From: Hoplostethus atlanticus
Lineage: Eukaryota > Chordata > Actinopteri > Trachichthyiformes > Trachichthyidae
Direction of reading: 5' to 3'
DNA: 64,000 bases
Assembly: GCA_034670405.1 (NCBI GenBank)
Contig: JAXDDX010000005.1
Coordinates: forward strand, 3,851,001 to 3,915,000
In this document: piece by piece, positions 1 to 13,359 of the stretch
Layout: each line of letters opens with the position of its first letter
How positions within the stretch are numbered: the stretch's first letter is position 1
The notes under the pieces: model-generated
Seen by the model: the letters and a program-made list of their open reading frames with translations, nothing else
Told to the model about the DNA's origin: nothing
Databases searched by the model: none
Position numbers and translations under genes: made by a program

Positions 1-1204
1 TTATAGTCTACCCATCCTTTTAGGCTGCGACAATCTTCATGATGTTAATTCATCGTAATCAAACTGATGGAAGTTGAATTTGTCCTCTGTCACCAGCTGG
101 AGGTCAATACTTTCACATCGTGTTTATTATATGCTCTCATAATGCGCTTATGAGGCCTTATAACCTCTTTTATACATTTGTTTCTGACCTGGAATTGTGA
201 TTGGACGAGAGGCGTTCCATGAGCGCTTGTAACTGCAATATATCAACTTGTGCCTTATAACGCCGACGGTGTCATTCCGCCTCGTTCCGTGGAATGAAGC
301 AATCGGGGATGTTTATTGCTTAGCAACAGGGAACTACTTTTTTTTGTTAACTAAACTGATTCAATCCAAACCCAAGGCTTGTGTCTTTGTTTAACGTTTG
401 ATGCTATTGAAAACGCGGTTATCGGCGCCGGTGCCCCGCGGTCGTAGGAACGAGGCCGCAGGCAGTATGGCGCCCCCTCTGGTGTGTCGTTGCATAAATG
501 AGAACTAGTTCACGTAAAGCGTTACCAACATTTTTTCAAACGTGCCACAAATAATAGTTCACTCCACCATCAAGGGCGGATGGCGATATAACCTCTTCCG
601 TTTTTCCATCCTGTCTTCATTTTGTCTGTCTCGGTTTGGCGGCGTTACCGTGTTGCCTCCTGGTCAGTGGTTGCAGCCGGGGGCCTCTGCGTACTTGTAG
701 GGGAGCTGAAACGATGCCCCATGCCTGCAGGGGAAGCTGACCCCGCCGTCCTCCTCCGACTGCCCGCGACGTGGCGGCAATCCTTGCTTCGGGCTACAGC
801 GTGTAAGGGAGAGGATGGACGGGGTGTGTCGGGGGAGGGGGGAGGGTTTGGTGTCAAGGCTGCACGGGGCAAAGGCTTAATTTGCCTGTTTTGTCAGTAG
901 ATTTTTTTTTAAAAAGGAAGCTGCTCGGGACTAACATTTTACACCGTGTTTAATCCCACTCTGTCGTGGCAAACAAGGGGCTAATGGGGAAGAATGGGGT
1001 TGAGGGGGTGAAGGGGGGAGGTTGAGAGTTTTTTTTGCCTGAAGTGCGGGGAGCCACTTAGCTGGTGGTTTGCACTCATACTCATACTTGCATCCTCTAC
1101 TGAGCATCCCTTCATAAGATGAAGAAACACCTTTAACTACAGATTTAGAGAATTCTCTTTTACTCTTTTACAATATTTTCAATTGGTGTATCAGAACAGG
1201 AGAG

Positions 1205-1430
1205 AAAAAAAAGTTAAAAGGGGTGTAGTGGTGTAGTGGGGGGTAAACCCACCTGAACTGAGTTTGTGATCATGTCAGTATTAGCAGTAAATCGTATCCA
1301 ACTGATGGAAGGATATGAGGATAGAGCTTTTTAAGGAAAAAGGCATGAATTAAGGCTTTCCTGGAAACAGAATTGATTGTTGTTTACCCACCTTTTTATT
1401 TACCACTACATCACTGTGTATCACGTCCTT
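1205..1430. mobile_element. Family D repeat, copy 1
   Basis: The left end (GTAGTGGTGTAGTGGGGGGTA) and right end (TTTACCCACC, TTTATTTACCACTACATCAC) are inverted. The interior (AACTGATGGAAGGATATGAGG, GGCTTTCCTGGAAACAG) aligns with 51,150-51,390. A small non-coding TIR element. Confidence 0.5.
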
Positions 1431-2235
1431 GCATCCGTGAAAAGAAGAAAGAGAAAGATGAGGGGAAAAAAAGGTATTTGGTGAGGGTTTTTTTTTTTTT
1501 TTTGGAAGCCGCACCACATCTCTCTTTGAGTGACAGCCAGCGGTATTTTCAAGGCTTTCCTTCCTCGCGAAGGCCCGGGCGACAAACTGCACATCACAAG
1601 CCGGCCAAGATGGCATCCATCGCGCAAAGCCGCCGCCACTGATCTTCGCCGTCGTCAGGCCGCCAATCAGACTCATCACAAAGCTGCCTTCTGCTTGCTG
1701 ACGGCGGCCGGGGCCAAGAAAGTTAACCCTCCTGCCGCCGGCCGGCCGGCACTGGACACGCGGCGCTAAAACGCCTCTCGCTCCCTGCTCCGTCTTGTGT
1801 TTCTGGTCAGATTTCAGCTCTAGAAAACATTATTGAACCACAAGCGAGCGATCACTCTCTGCAGGATCCACCTCAGCCTTCTCACTGTCACCGGGTTGCA
1901 GCAGTGTGTGTGTGTGTGTGTGTGTTTCTTTTTTTTTTACAGCCAGACCGGCTTTATCATCTCGGTTTGCACACACGACGCTGTGATAAATGATTGCGCC
2001 AACGTGCAGAGTGAACATCTCTAACTTAATTGGGAATATTGAATAGCAGATAATTAGATATTTGATGTGACACGTGGAGTCTAATGGGCTTGATGCGGCG
2101 GTCTCATGTTGTTCCCATAGCGAGAGGGATTTTTGATGTGTTGTCAGGCCCCAGTGTAAAAATAACTGAAGTGACAGCAGTGACTTGGTTGTCAGTGTTG
2201 TCGAGGCTGGTGCGGATTTTCACAGCCGTAGGTCC

Positions 2236-2286
2236 TGTGTATGTGTGTGTGTGTGTGTATGCCTGTGTATATGTGTGTGTTGTGTG

Positions 2287-2334
<48 letters not shown>

Positions 2335-2336
2335 CA
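2236..2336. repeat. (GT)n microsatellite, compound
   Basis: About 100 bp of near-perfect GT dinucleotides with a few TAT and CT interruptions. Confidence 0.97.
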
Positions 2337-2734
2337 CGCCAATGTTGTGGGTGACAGTGCTGATCGCTGTGTGATGACAGCCTATCATTGTCGCTGTGCG
2401 AGAGTGAGAGTGGCAGGGGGGTCTTTTTGGCATGTGTTTTCTCCATGCCTTCATCTGTGTCTATGGCACTCCGAGCGTGGCTCAACAAAAGGAGAGGGAA
2501 GGGTGGGTGGGTGGGTGGGTAAGGTGGGAGGGTGTTGGGCGCTGGATGCCGAGTGCTGGGTGGGGCTAACCGTGGAGAGAGAAAAAAAAAATGAAGCAGG
2601 AGTTTCGCCATGGCAACGAGCCTCTTTCAACTCTTCTTCTGCTGTGTGTTTCCGTACATTTCCAATGGCTGCAGCAGAAGAAGTGCGGGTTACTGCGCCC
2701 CGACAGCCGGCTACATTGAGAGTTATTTCCAGCC

Positions 2735-3035
2735 CTGAAGTTTTCCTCCTTAGTTTGGTTCGGCGGTCGGACTCAGGCTTGGACCACGTTGAGAGGGAGG
2801 TTTCAGGTTTCAAACCTACTGTCCATACTGTTGGTATGGTCCAAACCATACCAAGCAAACCATAATTCATCAACAAAAGCTGTTTGAGTAGTTATTTTCT
2901 TCATTGGTCAGAAATTTGGTGTGGGCGAGGACTTTATTCCAGGGTAAAACTAATCTTTAACCCATAATTCGTGGCATGTTTAACCCATAATGCACAGCGC
3001 TTCCTGTAGTCGGGCTGGGACTGAACCAGAAAGCT
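2735..3035. mobile_element. Family C repeat, copy 1
   Basis: Shared with 30.77-31.0 kb at about 75% by eye, including AAACCATAATTCATCAACA, CATTGGTCAGAAATTTGGTG, AGGACTTTATTCCAGGGTAAAACT and CAGCGCTTCCTG. The left edge (AGTTTGGTTCGGC, CGTTGAGAGGGAGG) reappears inverted at the right part of copy 2, indicating terminal inverted repeats. No coding frame; superfamily uncertain. Confidence 0.55.
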
Positions 3036-3719
3036 CAACTAAATGGGAAAATGCTCGAGAGTTGGAAATAGCTAATCTACAGGGTAGCCTCGAACGCTTC
3101 TAAACATACTCCTTTACCTTGACGTCACACACACACGCACACACACACGTATGATGGGTGAAGTGAGATTATCCTGTTGAAGTGACAGGAAAATGAGAAA
3201 CCGTCGCTTCCTACCTTCCTACCTTCCTACGTCTGTGGTGATGAAGCCCCAACCAGCGTGGCTATGAGCTGGATTGATTACCTGTGCTATTCTCTGTAGA
3301 TCCATCAAAGCTCTTACATTCATCCATGGACTTTTTAAACTATTTATGCCTTATTTTTTTTTTTGCTGCTTTGTTAACACCCCCCCCCCCCCTTTTTTTT
3401 ACTGTATTCATAAGTTCCAAAAAAAACAGCCATTTATCATCTTACCAGCTGAGAATACAAACTTTTCAGATGCGTCAGACACACGCCACTGCATGTTGTG
3501 AATAGCAAATGCTGAGTGAGAAACGTACGCTTCACAAGTGTGGAGGCAGTTAAACTTTCAACAGATGGATGGCTCCAACTGGCGCTGTAAAATTAATAGA
3601 CTCTAAACAACAATGGCATGGTCACATCCAAGCTGCCACGCAACTCCAGTCTGCTTCACTTGCCTGTATTTGTCTTTGTTGTTTTTTTGTTTTTTTTTGT
3701 TAAACGAAGACCACTACGT

Positions 3720-3870
3720 CAGCGGTTCTCAAAGTGGGGGGTTCTTGAGCGGGTTCCAGGGGGGTTCCCAAATGAAAACCGCTAAATCTAGGAACTAGAA
3801 ATTATCCCAGTTAGTGACTATATATAGGAATGACCCTAACCCATGTACAGTCTAGACAGTTTTAACAAAA
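3720..3870. mobile_element. hAT-like terminal repeat and flank
   Basis: It begins CAGCGGTTCTCAAAGTGGGG, which closely matches the terminal repeat of vertebrate hAT (Charlie-like) elements. A downstream segment (AACTAGAAATTATCCCAGTTAG) recurs at 23,344-23,365 (GACTAGAAATAATCCCAATTAG). No transposase frame; the right end was not located with confidence. Confidence 0.5.
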
Positions 3871-4354
3871 TATTTCTCACATGGGTCCCTCAGACTAAAT
3901 CTTGTCTGATGATTGTATATTTGGGGATCTGTGCCACTGAAAATGCACTAGTGCAATGTATACTGGGTCATAAGAGCTCTGAATCTTTGAATTAAGTTCA
4001 TAACACTGATTTATGATGAAGATACGATATGATATGGTGAATAATTATCATTGTCACAATTTATTTATTTTACCATTCACATCCTAAAGTTTCAATATGT
4101 GGCGCTAACTTTGCAATTCTAAGCTCTTAAATGTGGTTTTAGTGTAAATATCCTTCTCATGCTTACTATCAGCAGTCCTGTCTGTCATCTCCACTTTTTC
4201 TGTCCTTACTAACCTCTCTCTGCTCTGCTGTGCTTCTGTCCTCCCCGTCTCCGGTGGGATTTCTTGTTATGGCTGTTTTGTACCAAACATGAAATATGGA
4301 TGTGAACTCTTAGAATCCACAGTGGCGTTGCTTTGGTGGCCTAAAGAACAGATA

Positions 4355-4860
4355 GGTACGGCTAGCCGACAAAATAACGGAAACACCACATTTGATTGTG
4401 CAACAAAGTTATTTTTGATCTGAGATATGTGCAAAGTTGTCTACCAAAGTGAAAATTTGAAATGAAAAAAAATGATACAGAAGTGTTTAATTCTTGCTAC
4501 AGAACCCCCTTTCTTTGGCTGCCAATATAGAATTGGTTTTAAACTCTTATTGTGGTCTCAAGGTCTAGGATGAAAACTGAAAGTGATCAGGCATTTGATC
4601 AGGATGTCAAATACTGTCTGCTCTATTAAATGTCAGCTGGAGAAAATCCTACTGTATTTTTATAATTGTTTTCTCATTTACTTTCTTTTGTGTACTTTGT
4701 GTCATCCCATCTTACTACTGTACAGCACTTTGTAACTTTTGTTTATGCTATATTAATAAATATTAGGATGTCTATTATTTCTATTAAATAACAGAAAAAG
4801 TTTGCATAAATATTCAACCCCTTTGTGCCATTTGGGCTAAACTACCACACCGGCAAAGAT
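4355..4860. other. Tc1/mariner-like terminal fragments flanking the LINE remnant
   Basis: GACAAAATAACGGAAACACC at 4,369-4,388 and TTGCATAAATATTCAACCCC at 4,802-4,821 resemble ends of fish Tc1-like elements. They may be two unrelated insertions. The evidence is motif resemblance only. Confidence 0.25.
4495..4775 (+). mobile_element. LINE (L2-type) 3' end fragment
   Basis: The order of features resembles the degenerate 3' end of fish L2-like LINEs: a TTGGCTGCCAATATAGAATT segment corresponding to the end of the reverse-transcriptase frame, then GTACAGCACTTTGTAACTTT and an AATAAATATT tail. The frame is broken and no domain can be translated. Confidence 0.4.
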
Positions 4861-5454
4861 TCTCTCAACGTTTCATATCAAGGTTGTTTTCCTTTCAAAT
4901 TTGTCTGTCTTGGCCAACAACGCTGAAACTTAAAGGGATTTTAGGATGTAGGGTGGCCACAGTATGGGATAACTTGTTTCTTATGGGTGGCTTTTGAGTC
5001 AAGTTGAGGATTCAAGTTTCAAAGAAATGTAAATCATAGCATAGAACCTGCTAATTGTACAAAACCCAGCAGCACCACCCAGTCTACTGGACAGTAAATT
5101 GCCACTGTAGCTAGCTAGGCAGTGTTAGAGCTACTAACTCTGCCGATGTTAACTGACATCAAAGCTGTCTACTGTGTCCAGTGTTTGTGCTTGAAAAACG
5201 AAAAAAGAGGCTGGCAAGATGATAGGAGGGTCTATTAGCAATAATTCAACTTTAATCGCTCTACTTTACAATATACTATACTATAAATACTGTCGTATTT
5301 ATTGGAGCCAAAAATCGTATCCGTCAAAAATGTGTGGGGGCTAAAAGACAATCTTTCCCCCACAGAATTAAAAGTGTGGGGGCATGAGGCTCGAGGCTGA
5401 TGTGCCGGGGCTCAGCTCCACCTGATGACATTTGGAAACCGACTGGCCCAATTT

Positions 5455-6112
5455 AACCCCTGGGTTCGACCGATTCTTGAAAGCTGATACCGATACTGAT
5501 AGCCGATATTTTGTGCCAAAATGTAGTATCTTTAAATTTGACTATTTTCAGACCAGGAAAATATTCAGTGTTTTAGAATTTTATTCTTATCAGGGTGAGA
5601 GAAAAAAAAGTGTGAAAGCTGATTTAGAGCATCATGGGACACAAAAACACTGAAAACCATAGTAATGAAATTCTTTTAGGTGTGTTAGAACACAAACATA
5701 TTCACTAGCTGTGGTCGGGGAGGAACCTCCATCATATCAGAGTAGTAGGGGTTAGATCGATTTGTGTCCCGTCCTATGTCATTTCGTGTCTTGTCCTGTG
5801 TATTGAGCACCTTGTAACATTAGGTGGCTACTGTCTTGTCTTACCACAGTTTTTTTGTATACATTTAATACTTTGGTAAAAGTTTTCCAAGGTTGTAAAT
5901 GTAGCTCCCTGTTTGTTAGCTGGATAGCCTAAAGCTAATTTCTCCAAAATGCATACGGTCTTATAGAACAATGCGCCAATTGACAGCAGGACACTAGGTA
6001 CAAGACCCTCGTTACACAGGACAGGACACAAAATGATCCAACCCTCTTGACACTGACAGGCCGATGGCCGATAGCCGATATCCGACAGGCCGATATCTAA
6101 ACCTCGTAGAAA
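5455..6112. mobile_element. Family A TATCGG-ended repeat, copy 1
   Basis: Both ends are rich in CGATAT/GCCGAT motifs (about 5,465-5,515 and 6,058-6,105) in inverted orientation. The interior contains TTTAGAGCATCATGGGACAC and TTCACTAGCTGTGGTCGG. Both are shared with the copy at 30,275-30,620. It is a short, non-coding element most like a non-autonomous TIR DNA transposon. I cannot assign the superfamily. Confidence 0.6.
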
Positions 6113-7084
6113 CTTTCACCGTTTCATCCTCACCTCTATTCCCAGATGGCCTTTGGGCTCATGATAACAGACTGAGCTGAAATGAAGTGAATATTCCCCA
6201 TCAACCACCAGCATCGGTGCTACGGTAATATCAGCGGACAGGTGACCTACAGGCCTTTTAGATCTGCGGCTCCTCATCCGCAGCTGCCCTGGATGAGGCC
6301 TGTCCACAATAAAGGGCCCTAAGGTCCACACACTGTGCCTCACGGTCACGTCTAATCTGGTTACCGCAGCAACGGCGGGGATTAGAAGCGTGATGAGGGA
6401 GGGGCTCCCCTAACGAGACGGCTCATATGCATAATTCATGTAAACGAGACGGCGAGGGGGGGGGCAGGAGTGGTTGATGGTTGATGAACACAGCCGTAAT
6501 GGAGGGCAGACACACATTCACACCAACAAAACCTCACCATCACCTAATACTTTACAATCTGTAGGTATTTATTGATTTACACACACACACACACACATTC
6601 ACAAATACCACAGAACCATAACCTAGCTAGTATCTGTCCTAGCTAATTCATAATGTTAGGTATTTGCTGATTTACAAAAAATGAACACACACACACACAT
6701 TGGACCCCAAACCCTTTATTTAGTCACTGAAGCAAAAATGACGTGGAGCCGAGAAGAAGTGGGTGTCAGCGGCGCTTTAGCACCGCGCCGCAGCCGGGGG
6801 GTCGGAGAACACTCAACGTTCAATGAAGCGATGGAAGGTCACTTCAGGATTTTTTTTTTAGTCATCTTCACTCATGAACTCTGAAGAAACGAGATGATGA
6901 TGGCGCTGCGATTCAACATGCATATCGCCCAAGTGTGCATGTGTGTGTGTGTGTGTTCGGGTCTGGGGCGTATGCCTTAAAGTGTACTTGTGTGTGTGCT
7001 TGTTTGTGTATATGTTGCTTCTCAGTGGACATGACAAATGTGTCGCCCCTTCAGTGTATGCTACACCAAGATGCCGCCTCCCAC

Positions 7085-7210
7085 CAACCCCCACCCCCCC
7101 CCCCCCCAACACACACACACACACACATACCCTGCCACCTCCTCACCCTCGCCCCTCCTCCACCACCACCACCACCTGCATAATAACCCTTCCTCACCCC
7201 CCCCCCACCC
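7085..7210. repeat. C-rich, (CA)n and (CCA)n simple repeat
   Basis: Poly(C) runs, a CA tract at 7,110-7,129 and CCA/CCT triplets form one low-complexity block. Similar C/G-rich sequence continues to about 7,590. Confidence 0.9.
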
Positions 7211-7675
7211 CGTCTTCCCCTGCCAGAGCGCCCATGTCCAAACCAAACACAACAGATCAACAACTCGGCATGCAGATCGTGTCACGGGATAAATTATGCG
7301 CGCCATGTCAGCTTCATACGTGGGCTCTCGGCTGGCTGTCCGTGACATGTGTCAGGGTGCCCCTGCATCTCTGCCGCGCAACGCTAATGACGTGATGCCG
7401 GGTTAGCCTCCCATACACCCCCACCGCCTGCCCTCAACCGCCCCCAACCCCCTTCCACCCCTTCACCCACCCCTCTCTTCTAACCACCCCCACCCACCCA
7501 TCACCCCGACGTTAAGACAGCGTGTCACCTCCGGGGTGGGGGGGGGTTGTGGGGGTGGGGGTGGTAGGTGGGGGTGTGTGTGTGTTAGCCTCAGTTTTTA
7601 AGAGATAAAGACGGACAACAGTGTCTGGTCTAGTGTAAGCATGTGGTGGCTGATGGCTGAGGGCCCTTACATGGT

Positions 7676-8190
7676 AGGGTTTGACCGATGCGGATTGTTG
7701 AAGGTCGACGCCGATGTTTGGTACCGATATTCAGTGTTTTCATTTGTGTTTTCATGCCCAAACAAAATAATCAAATTTTCACTTTAGGATTTTATAACTT
7801 TTAACTCCCCATTGAAACCCAGTATCATATTATTATTGTGATATCATGACTACAACCAATATGGGTTTTTGAAGGTTGATACTGATATTTTTTTTGGATT
7901 GAAACTGCCGATATTTGCTGATATTTTGTGCTGGAATTCAATATTTTCATTGAATATTGACAACAAAAAAAAAGAATTCATGTCCAAAAAATCCCCATCA
8001 TGACAAGTATTCAGTGTTTGTCCCAGAATTGAATAATAATAATGCATACTTGTGTAGAATATGATCGAAATGTCTCAGTAGAATGAATTGAGGTTAAGGG
8101 CTTCCCATAGAAAACCAGTGTAGTATTGATCAACTCTAAATAATAATGATATCTCACTGCATCGGCCCCACATATCAGTCTAAACCTGAC
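7676..8190. mobile_element. Family A TATCGG-ended repeat, copy 2
   Basis: It starts TTTGACCGATGCGG and ends, inverted, TTTAGACTGATATGTGGGG. An internal segment near 8,095-8,125 (GAGGTTAAGGGCTTCCCATAG) is the reverse complement of the segment at about 37,232-37,270. It may be two nested copies, since CCGATATT motifs also occur at about 7,860-7,930. No coding frame is present. Confidence 0.6.
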
Positions 8191-9769
8191 ATGACATGTA
8201 AGACCTTTTTAAAACAATTGACTGTTCTCCCCTCCCCTCCGCTCAAACTCTCTTACCTTCTCTTCCCGTTCAAGATGGTGCATTTTTTTATTTATGCATT
8301 TTTTTTTTTTTTTTTTTAGTCTTTGTATGCAAATCCTGTCTGACTTGTCTGAATTATGTGTGTCTGTCCGGGAGCTTCCGTGATTCGGAGTGACTGAGGA
8401 TTGCACACACGGTGATTGCATCCACTGGGCCTACTCTGAGCCTTGCATAAGTAATTGAGATGTCAGTATGTGTTCTCATATTCCCGCAACAAAAAAACTG
8501 CAGGAAAACATGCACTGTTGAAGGTCATTTGAATAATTCCTTAATGGAAGGGAGGCCTCGATTTTTTTCGGGGGGATGCACGAAAAAAGCAAATGTCAAT
8601 GATCAAAATCAAGCAGCGTCACATCTCACGGAGGCAGCGCTGATTCCTGGAGCACTTCGCCCTCCGTCTCTCTCGCTCCACTCTGAAAAGATAGATAAGG
8701 GATAAGTGTCTTTGTGCATATCAAGCGCCAAAACACGAGCCGCCGTTTCTCAAGGGTCTTTTTGAAACACAAATTGGTTTTGAGTCATTTTCTACGTTGA
8801 CCTCTTTGATTTGAAATAGGAAATGACAGGGACATGGTAGTTCTCATATTTGGGGAAAACCCCAGAGAGGTCAATGACTAAATCATACATACACACACAC
8901 CAGATAATGGGAAACATGCCATTAATCATTCATATATGGATTATTATTGTAGTATTGGCGCTATAGAAATGTCCCCTGGCACTCGGGAAAATGGAGATAG
9001 ATTCGTTCATCTAGAGAAAGAAGAATGCATGAAAATATATAAGGAAAATATGTCAGATTATTTTATAGTTCCTATTATGTTTTAATGGCTGAAATTGCAA
9101 TTCAAATAGATATTTTAGGAAAACTGGCCCTGCTTAACATGCAGTAATTATGATGCACGTCCGAAAGAAAGAAAGAAAGAAAACACAATAAAATAAAACA
9201 GAAAATAATTGATTGATATTTGATATATTGATTGAATTGATATACAGAAAAGTATGCATGGAAATGTGTAAAGGAAATAGATATCTGATGAAAATGTGTG
9301 TCCCCTGCTTAACACAATTATGATGTAGATTCAAGACAAACAAACAAAAAAATGTAACATATAAAGGAAGAAACAAATAAACTAAACAGAATAAACACAA
9401 AACATAAAATAAGTTGGTATACAGAAAAAATATATGAACAAATTATTTAAAAAAAGATGTTTTCCCGTGTTTTAATTTTATGAAAAGTCCTGTCCTTGTA
9501 TTATTATTATATTATATCCAAAATAAATAAAAGAATGAAACAAACAAACAAACAAACTTACAAGCATAAAAACACCCCAGAAAGAAACCCAGAAATCCCG
9601 TCCTATAGCTCTGCCGCTTCACCCCAGGAACTCCAGCGCGGCGTCAGAACGGAATGGAGAGGTGCCAGCCAAGTTTCTGTTTTGCGAAACCACATCCCTC
9701 ACTCGCAAACGTTTTCATCTCCTCGACGTTTTCTTGTCTGGGCTCGTGACGGATGGAGGGTGCCCCGGC

Positions 9770-9806
<37 letters not shown>

Positions 9807-10299
9807 GCAGTCCTCCTCCGCCGCCACATCATAGACTAGAGGCCTGGCAGACGATCCCCCCCCTACATCTGTTAGCCCGCCGCTGTCAGACGCCGTCATT
9901 CTGCGAAGACAACTCTGTCACGTCAAGCCCTCCCGCCCCAACATAACCTGGCCTTGATCAAAATCCCCTGGCTGTCCGTTGAAAAGAAAATACAAATCCA
10001 CTACTCCTGACACCAATATTCCGCTTTTACAAGAGCCTCCTGTGTGCCTGGCCATATCGGTCACAGCGGAAAGAGTTTTATACTGCAGCGTGGCCGGCAT
10101 TGCAATGACGTGCCACAGTACTACAGGGCAAAAAAAAATATCTGTCACAACCTTGCAGCTCCACGAAGGTGCGTGAATCAAAAACAACCAAATGAGTGGG
10201 GGGAAAAAATCAGCTGCTCTTAGACAAACCTTTAATATTAAAACCCAGCATTACCCAGGGTTCAATGCTTTAACAAATGTTTTTTCAACAGCTCTTTGA

Positions 10300-10715
10300 T
10301 TAGGGTTGTGGTTCTACATAGAACCCTTTGATCACGGATAATTGGACTTATGAACCCAGTGAAGTTTCTTGAAAGGGTTAATTTTCATACATGCATACAT
10401 ACATTTCATGCATTCTCAAGTGGTTGTTTGCAGCACCACAAAGGGTCTATGGAGAACCAGCATGGTGCTATGGAGAACCTTTAGCAAGACTAAAGAACCA
10501 TTTTCTGGTACTGTATTGCACCCTTTTTGTTAAGGGTGTATGTAACCATGTTAACTCAAAGATAAAAAATTTAAAAATCTAAGAAAATTAAAGAAAACTG
10601 GCAAATCAGAGTAAAGAACCAAGTGTGGTTCTTCTAAAATCCAACCACAGACCTCATGCACCACCAAAAATGGTTCATGCCTAAAGAACCATTCTCTGGT
10701 ATCAGCGTTTGGAAG
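10300..10715. mobile_element. Family B GGTTCT/AGAACC repeat, copy 1
   Basis: It is built of iterated, oppositely oriented GGTTCTNNNTAGAACC-type motifs (GGTTCTACATAGAACCC, TATGGAGAACC, AAAGAACCATTTTCTGG, GTGGTTCTTC). This pattern is widespread in teleost genomes and is typical of a small palindromic non-autonomous DNA transposon. No coding capacity. Confidence 0.6.
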
Positions 10716-13359
10716 GTGGAATTGACACTGACTGCACATTTTACAGTAGGAAGTTGAGTAACACATTTGAATCGAGTCCACAAACTGACTTACATCCACA
10801 TCAGAACAGACTGAGGCGAGCGTCTCGTGCAAAACACAAACACACGACGGCGTCGGCGCGAATCGCGACGTCCACAATGGAGCCCTTTTATCAGGATCCA
10901 AACAGATTCCTCCGACTTTCGTTTCCGATCCGCCGCGAAGGCTCTCCGTCGGCGCGGCTTTGTTTGTTGACGCTCTTGTCAGACGCCGTTTTGTTGTTGG
11001 GTTTGAGGTCTTTTGGAAGCCGCGTTAAACCTGCCGCGTCAGACTTGTGCGCGAGGAGTCGAAGCTTTTACAGACGGCAGGAGCTTTGTCTTTGTTTCTC
11101 GGCTGACAATGATCTCCTTGCCGCTATCGCGCGCGCGCCAGGAACACCGTCCGCGAACGCACGGAGCCCTACAAAACACTCGAGGGAACCACAGGTGTGT
11201 GTAAGTGTGTGTTTGTATTGCCGCCCTTCATCTCTTACTGTAGTAACACACCTTTGAGCTCTCGGCGCTCCCGAGAATAGATCAAAAAGTCACGGAGCTC
11301 TGGGATTTACACATGCACTTCCTACCGCGGGCCTCCGTAACTTCTAACAGACGATGCAACCTACTAGAGGGTCTAACTCACTTGATGAAAATACACAGAG
11401 TAACCGCGGTGCAATGCGGCGTGCACGTTTCGCATCCAGTGAATTCCCAGTTCTGTCTTGGGCGGAGGCAGTTAGCGAGGTTAATAATTCCTCTCCCGTT
11501 TCCCACCAGCCCAGGTAATTTTGTTATTCTGTGTGTGCCCTCTGTCTACACCCACCTCTGTCTGCTGTACATAATGGCCCCAGCCCTGAGAGGAAGCAGG
11601 CATTTACTAATACAAAACCTTGAGGAAATCCCTACCAATCCTCGGGGCTCACGTTCGCCGGCGCCCCCATAAAAAACACAAAGGCTATGCAAATCGGCCC
11701 AGCCTGCGTTTATCTACCCTCGGTTTCCGCTCTGCACCGCGGGAACCGGCATTGTGCCGCGCGTGGCGATTATCGCATGTAATTTACATAGAATACGCGC
11801 AGGGAAACAGTGCGCTGATCTCTAACAAAGCGGGGAAGAGTCTCTATCGGCTCAGCAGCTATCTGACGGCGCAGCGAAATTACAGGTTTAGCTGTGGGGT
11901 ATTAAACCTACAAGGTGTTTTTTTTTCATTCCTGGTTGCGCGGGGGAACACTATCTCCCCCAAATGTTGCTTGTTTATCTGCCCTGTTTGTTTTATAACC
12001 CAACTCTAAGCAAAACCCCTTTCCAGGAAGCTGCATCTTCAGCCGCGGCTAATCTGCCCTCTCCCTGTGTTTCCTTTGTCACTGAATCCATGTATCAACA
12101 CAGCGAGGTGCAGCCAGATCGAGGAGGTGTGTAATTGCACAAAGACACTCATGCTAATACAGCTGAGAGAGTGCATGTGTGTGTGTGTGTGTGTGTATGA
12201 CTGACTCAGCCGACACGAGGCATGTTGTGAGTGTGAGGAATGGAAGTCATAACACTGCAGCATGGCTTCAGCCATACAAAGCCTGGTACTGTTGAGCACT
12301 CGATCAGAAACTTGAGACATGAGGGCGAGATGAGAGATCAAATTCCTGACGCTTTACCTCCGGGGCCGCCCGAGGAAGAAACCCCCGCGACTGACTGCTT
12401 ACCTTTGGCTGAGGGTCATCCAGAGGTCATTTGACATGATTGACTTTCAGCGCTTTTTCGGCGATCCGCACTTAACAAAGTCGAACTCGAGGCAAATAAG
12501 CCACGCGTCGCCGCATGCTCTGCGCAGCTTCGTATTTGTTTGTTCATATACACGCATGGACGCACGGACATTAAAGAGGCAACCGTAACCTAGGGAAACT
12601 GGAAACAGCGGTGACAGAAACGGAGAGAACAACAACAACGGCTGCGGTGAAAGAGCGACAAAAGTGGCTGAGGGAATATGAGGATGTAGAAGAGGAAGTA
12701 GCAAAAGTCCAAAGCATTCATTTGGAAAGAGTTTAGCACGTGATGTTAGCACGGAGATGTAAACAAAGGCGATGAACCGGAAAAGGAAACGGAGACGCTT
12801 TTCTCACATGGCAATCGTACAATATCGCGTAATATTTTGGACTTATTGCAGACGTGGAAGAATTCAACTATTCACGCTGCAGAGAACGAAGAATGCGGAG
12901 CTTTTGTTTTTTCCCACAAACGTGTCAATTTGTCCAGAACATTTGTTTCTGCAGCAAGAATACCGTGGCCTTTGCACGCCTAAAAAAAACAGCAGCAGCA
13001 TTAATTTTCTTGTTAGCAACATTGCAGCCGATGAGAGAAAAGGACAGACTCTAGCTGCTTATAGTACCATCTGAGTGTTACTTATTGGTTGGCTCAGGGT
13101 GGCCAGTCAGGAGACTACATCAAGCAGAACAGACACCCATCTGATTCCGGGAAAGACAGGCTCAAGTACACTGCCGTCATTAATACAACACTGATTCTTT
13201 CAGAAGGGCCCCTCCGAAGGCCAGTCACAAGCCTAGCATGGGGTTTTTACAGCACAATAGGCACCCTTACAGACTTATCATCCCCATCATCTTCATCATT
13301 ACAATAATCATTGGCGGCATATGATGAGGCTCAGTCATCAGTTACAAGTATGACACCAG

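Larger units (their letters stand above)
1..13359. other. Intergenic region downstream of tshz1
   Basis: No convincing gene on either strand; the open frames are short, biased by simple repeats and unlike known families. Contents: transposon remnants listed separately, microsatellites (1,903-1,925; 2,236-2,336; 3,125-3,150; 6,578-6,598; 9,768-9,804; 12,175-12,197), (GAAA)n at 9,163-9,183, AT-rich unique DNA at 8.7-9.55 kb, and unique sequence at 11.3-12.05 kb that could include regulatory elements. Confidence 0.75.

Noticed and set aside
465..485. GGCGCCCCCTCTGGTG as a possible CTCF site
   Set aside because: The G/C run is two bases longer than the CTCF core allows; similar words are frequent in fish repeats.
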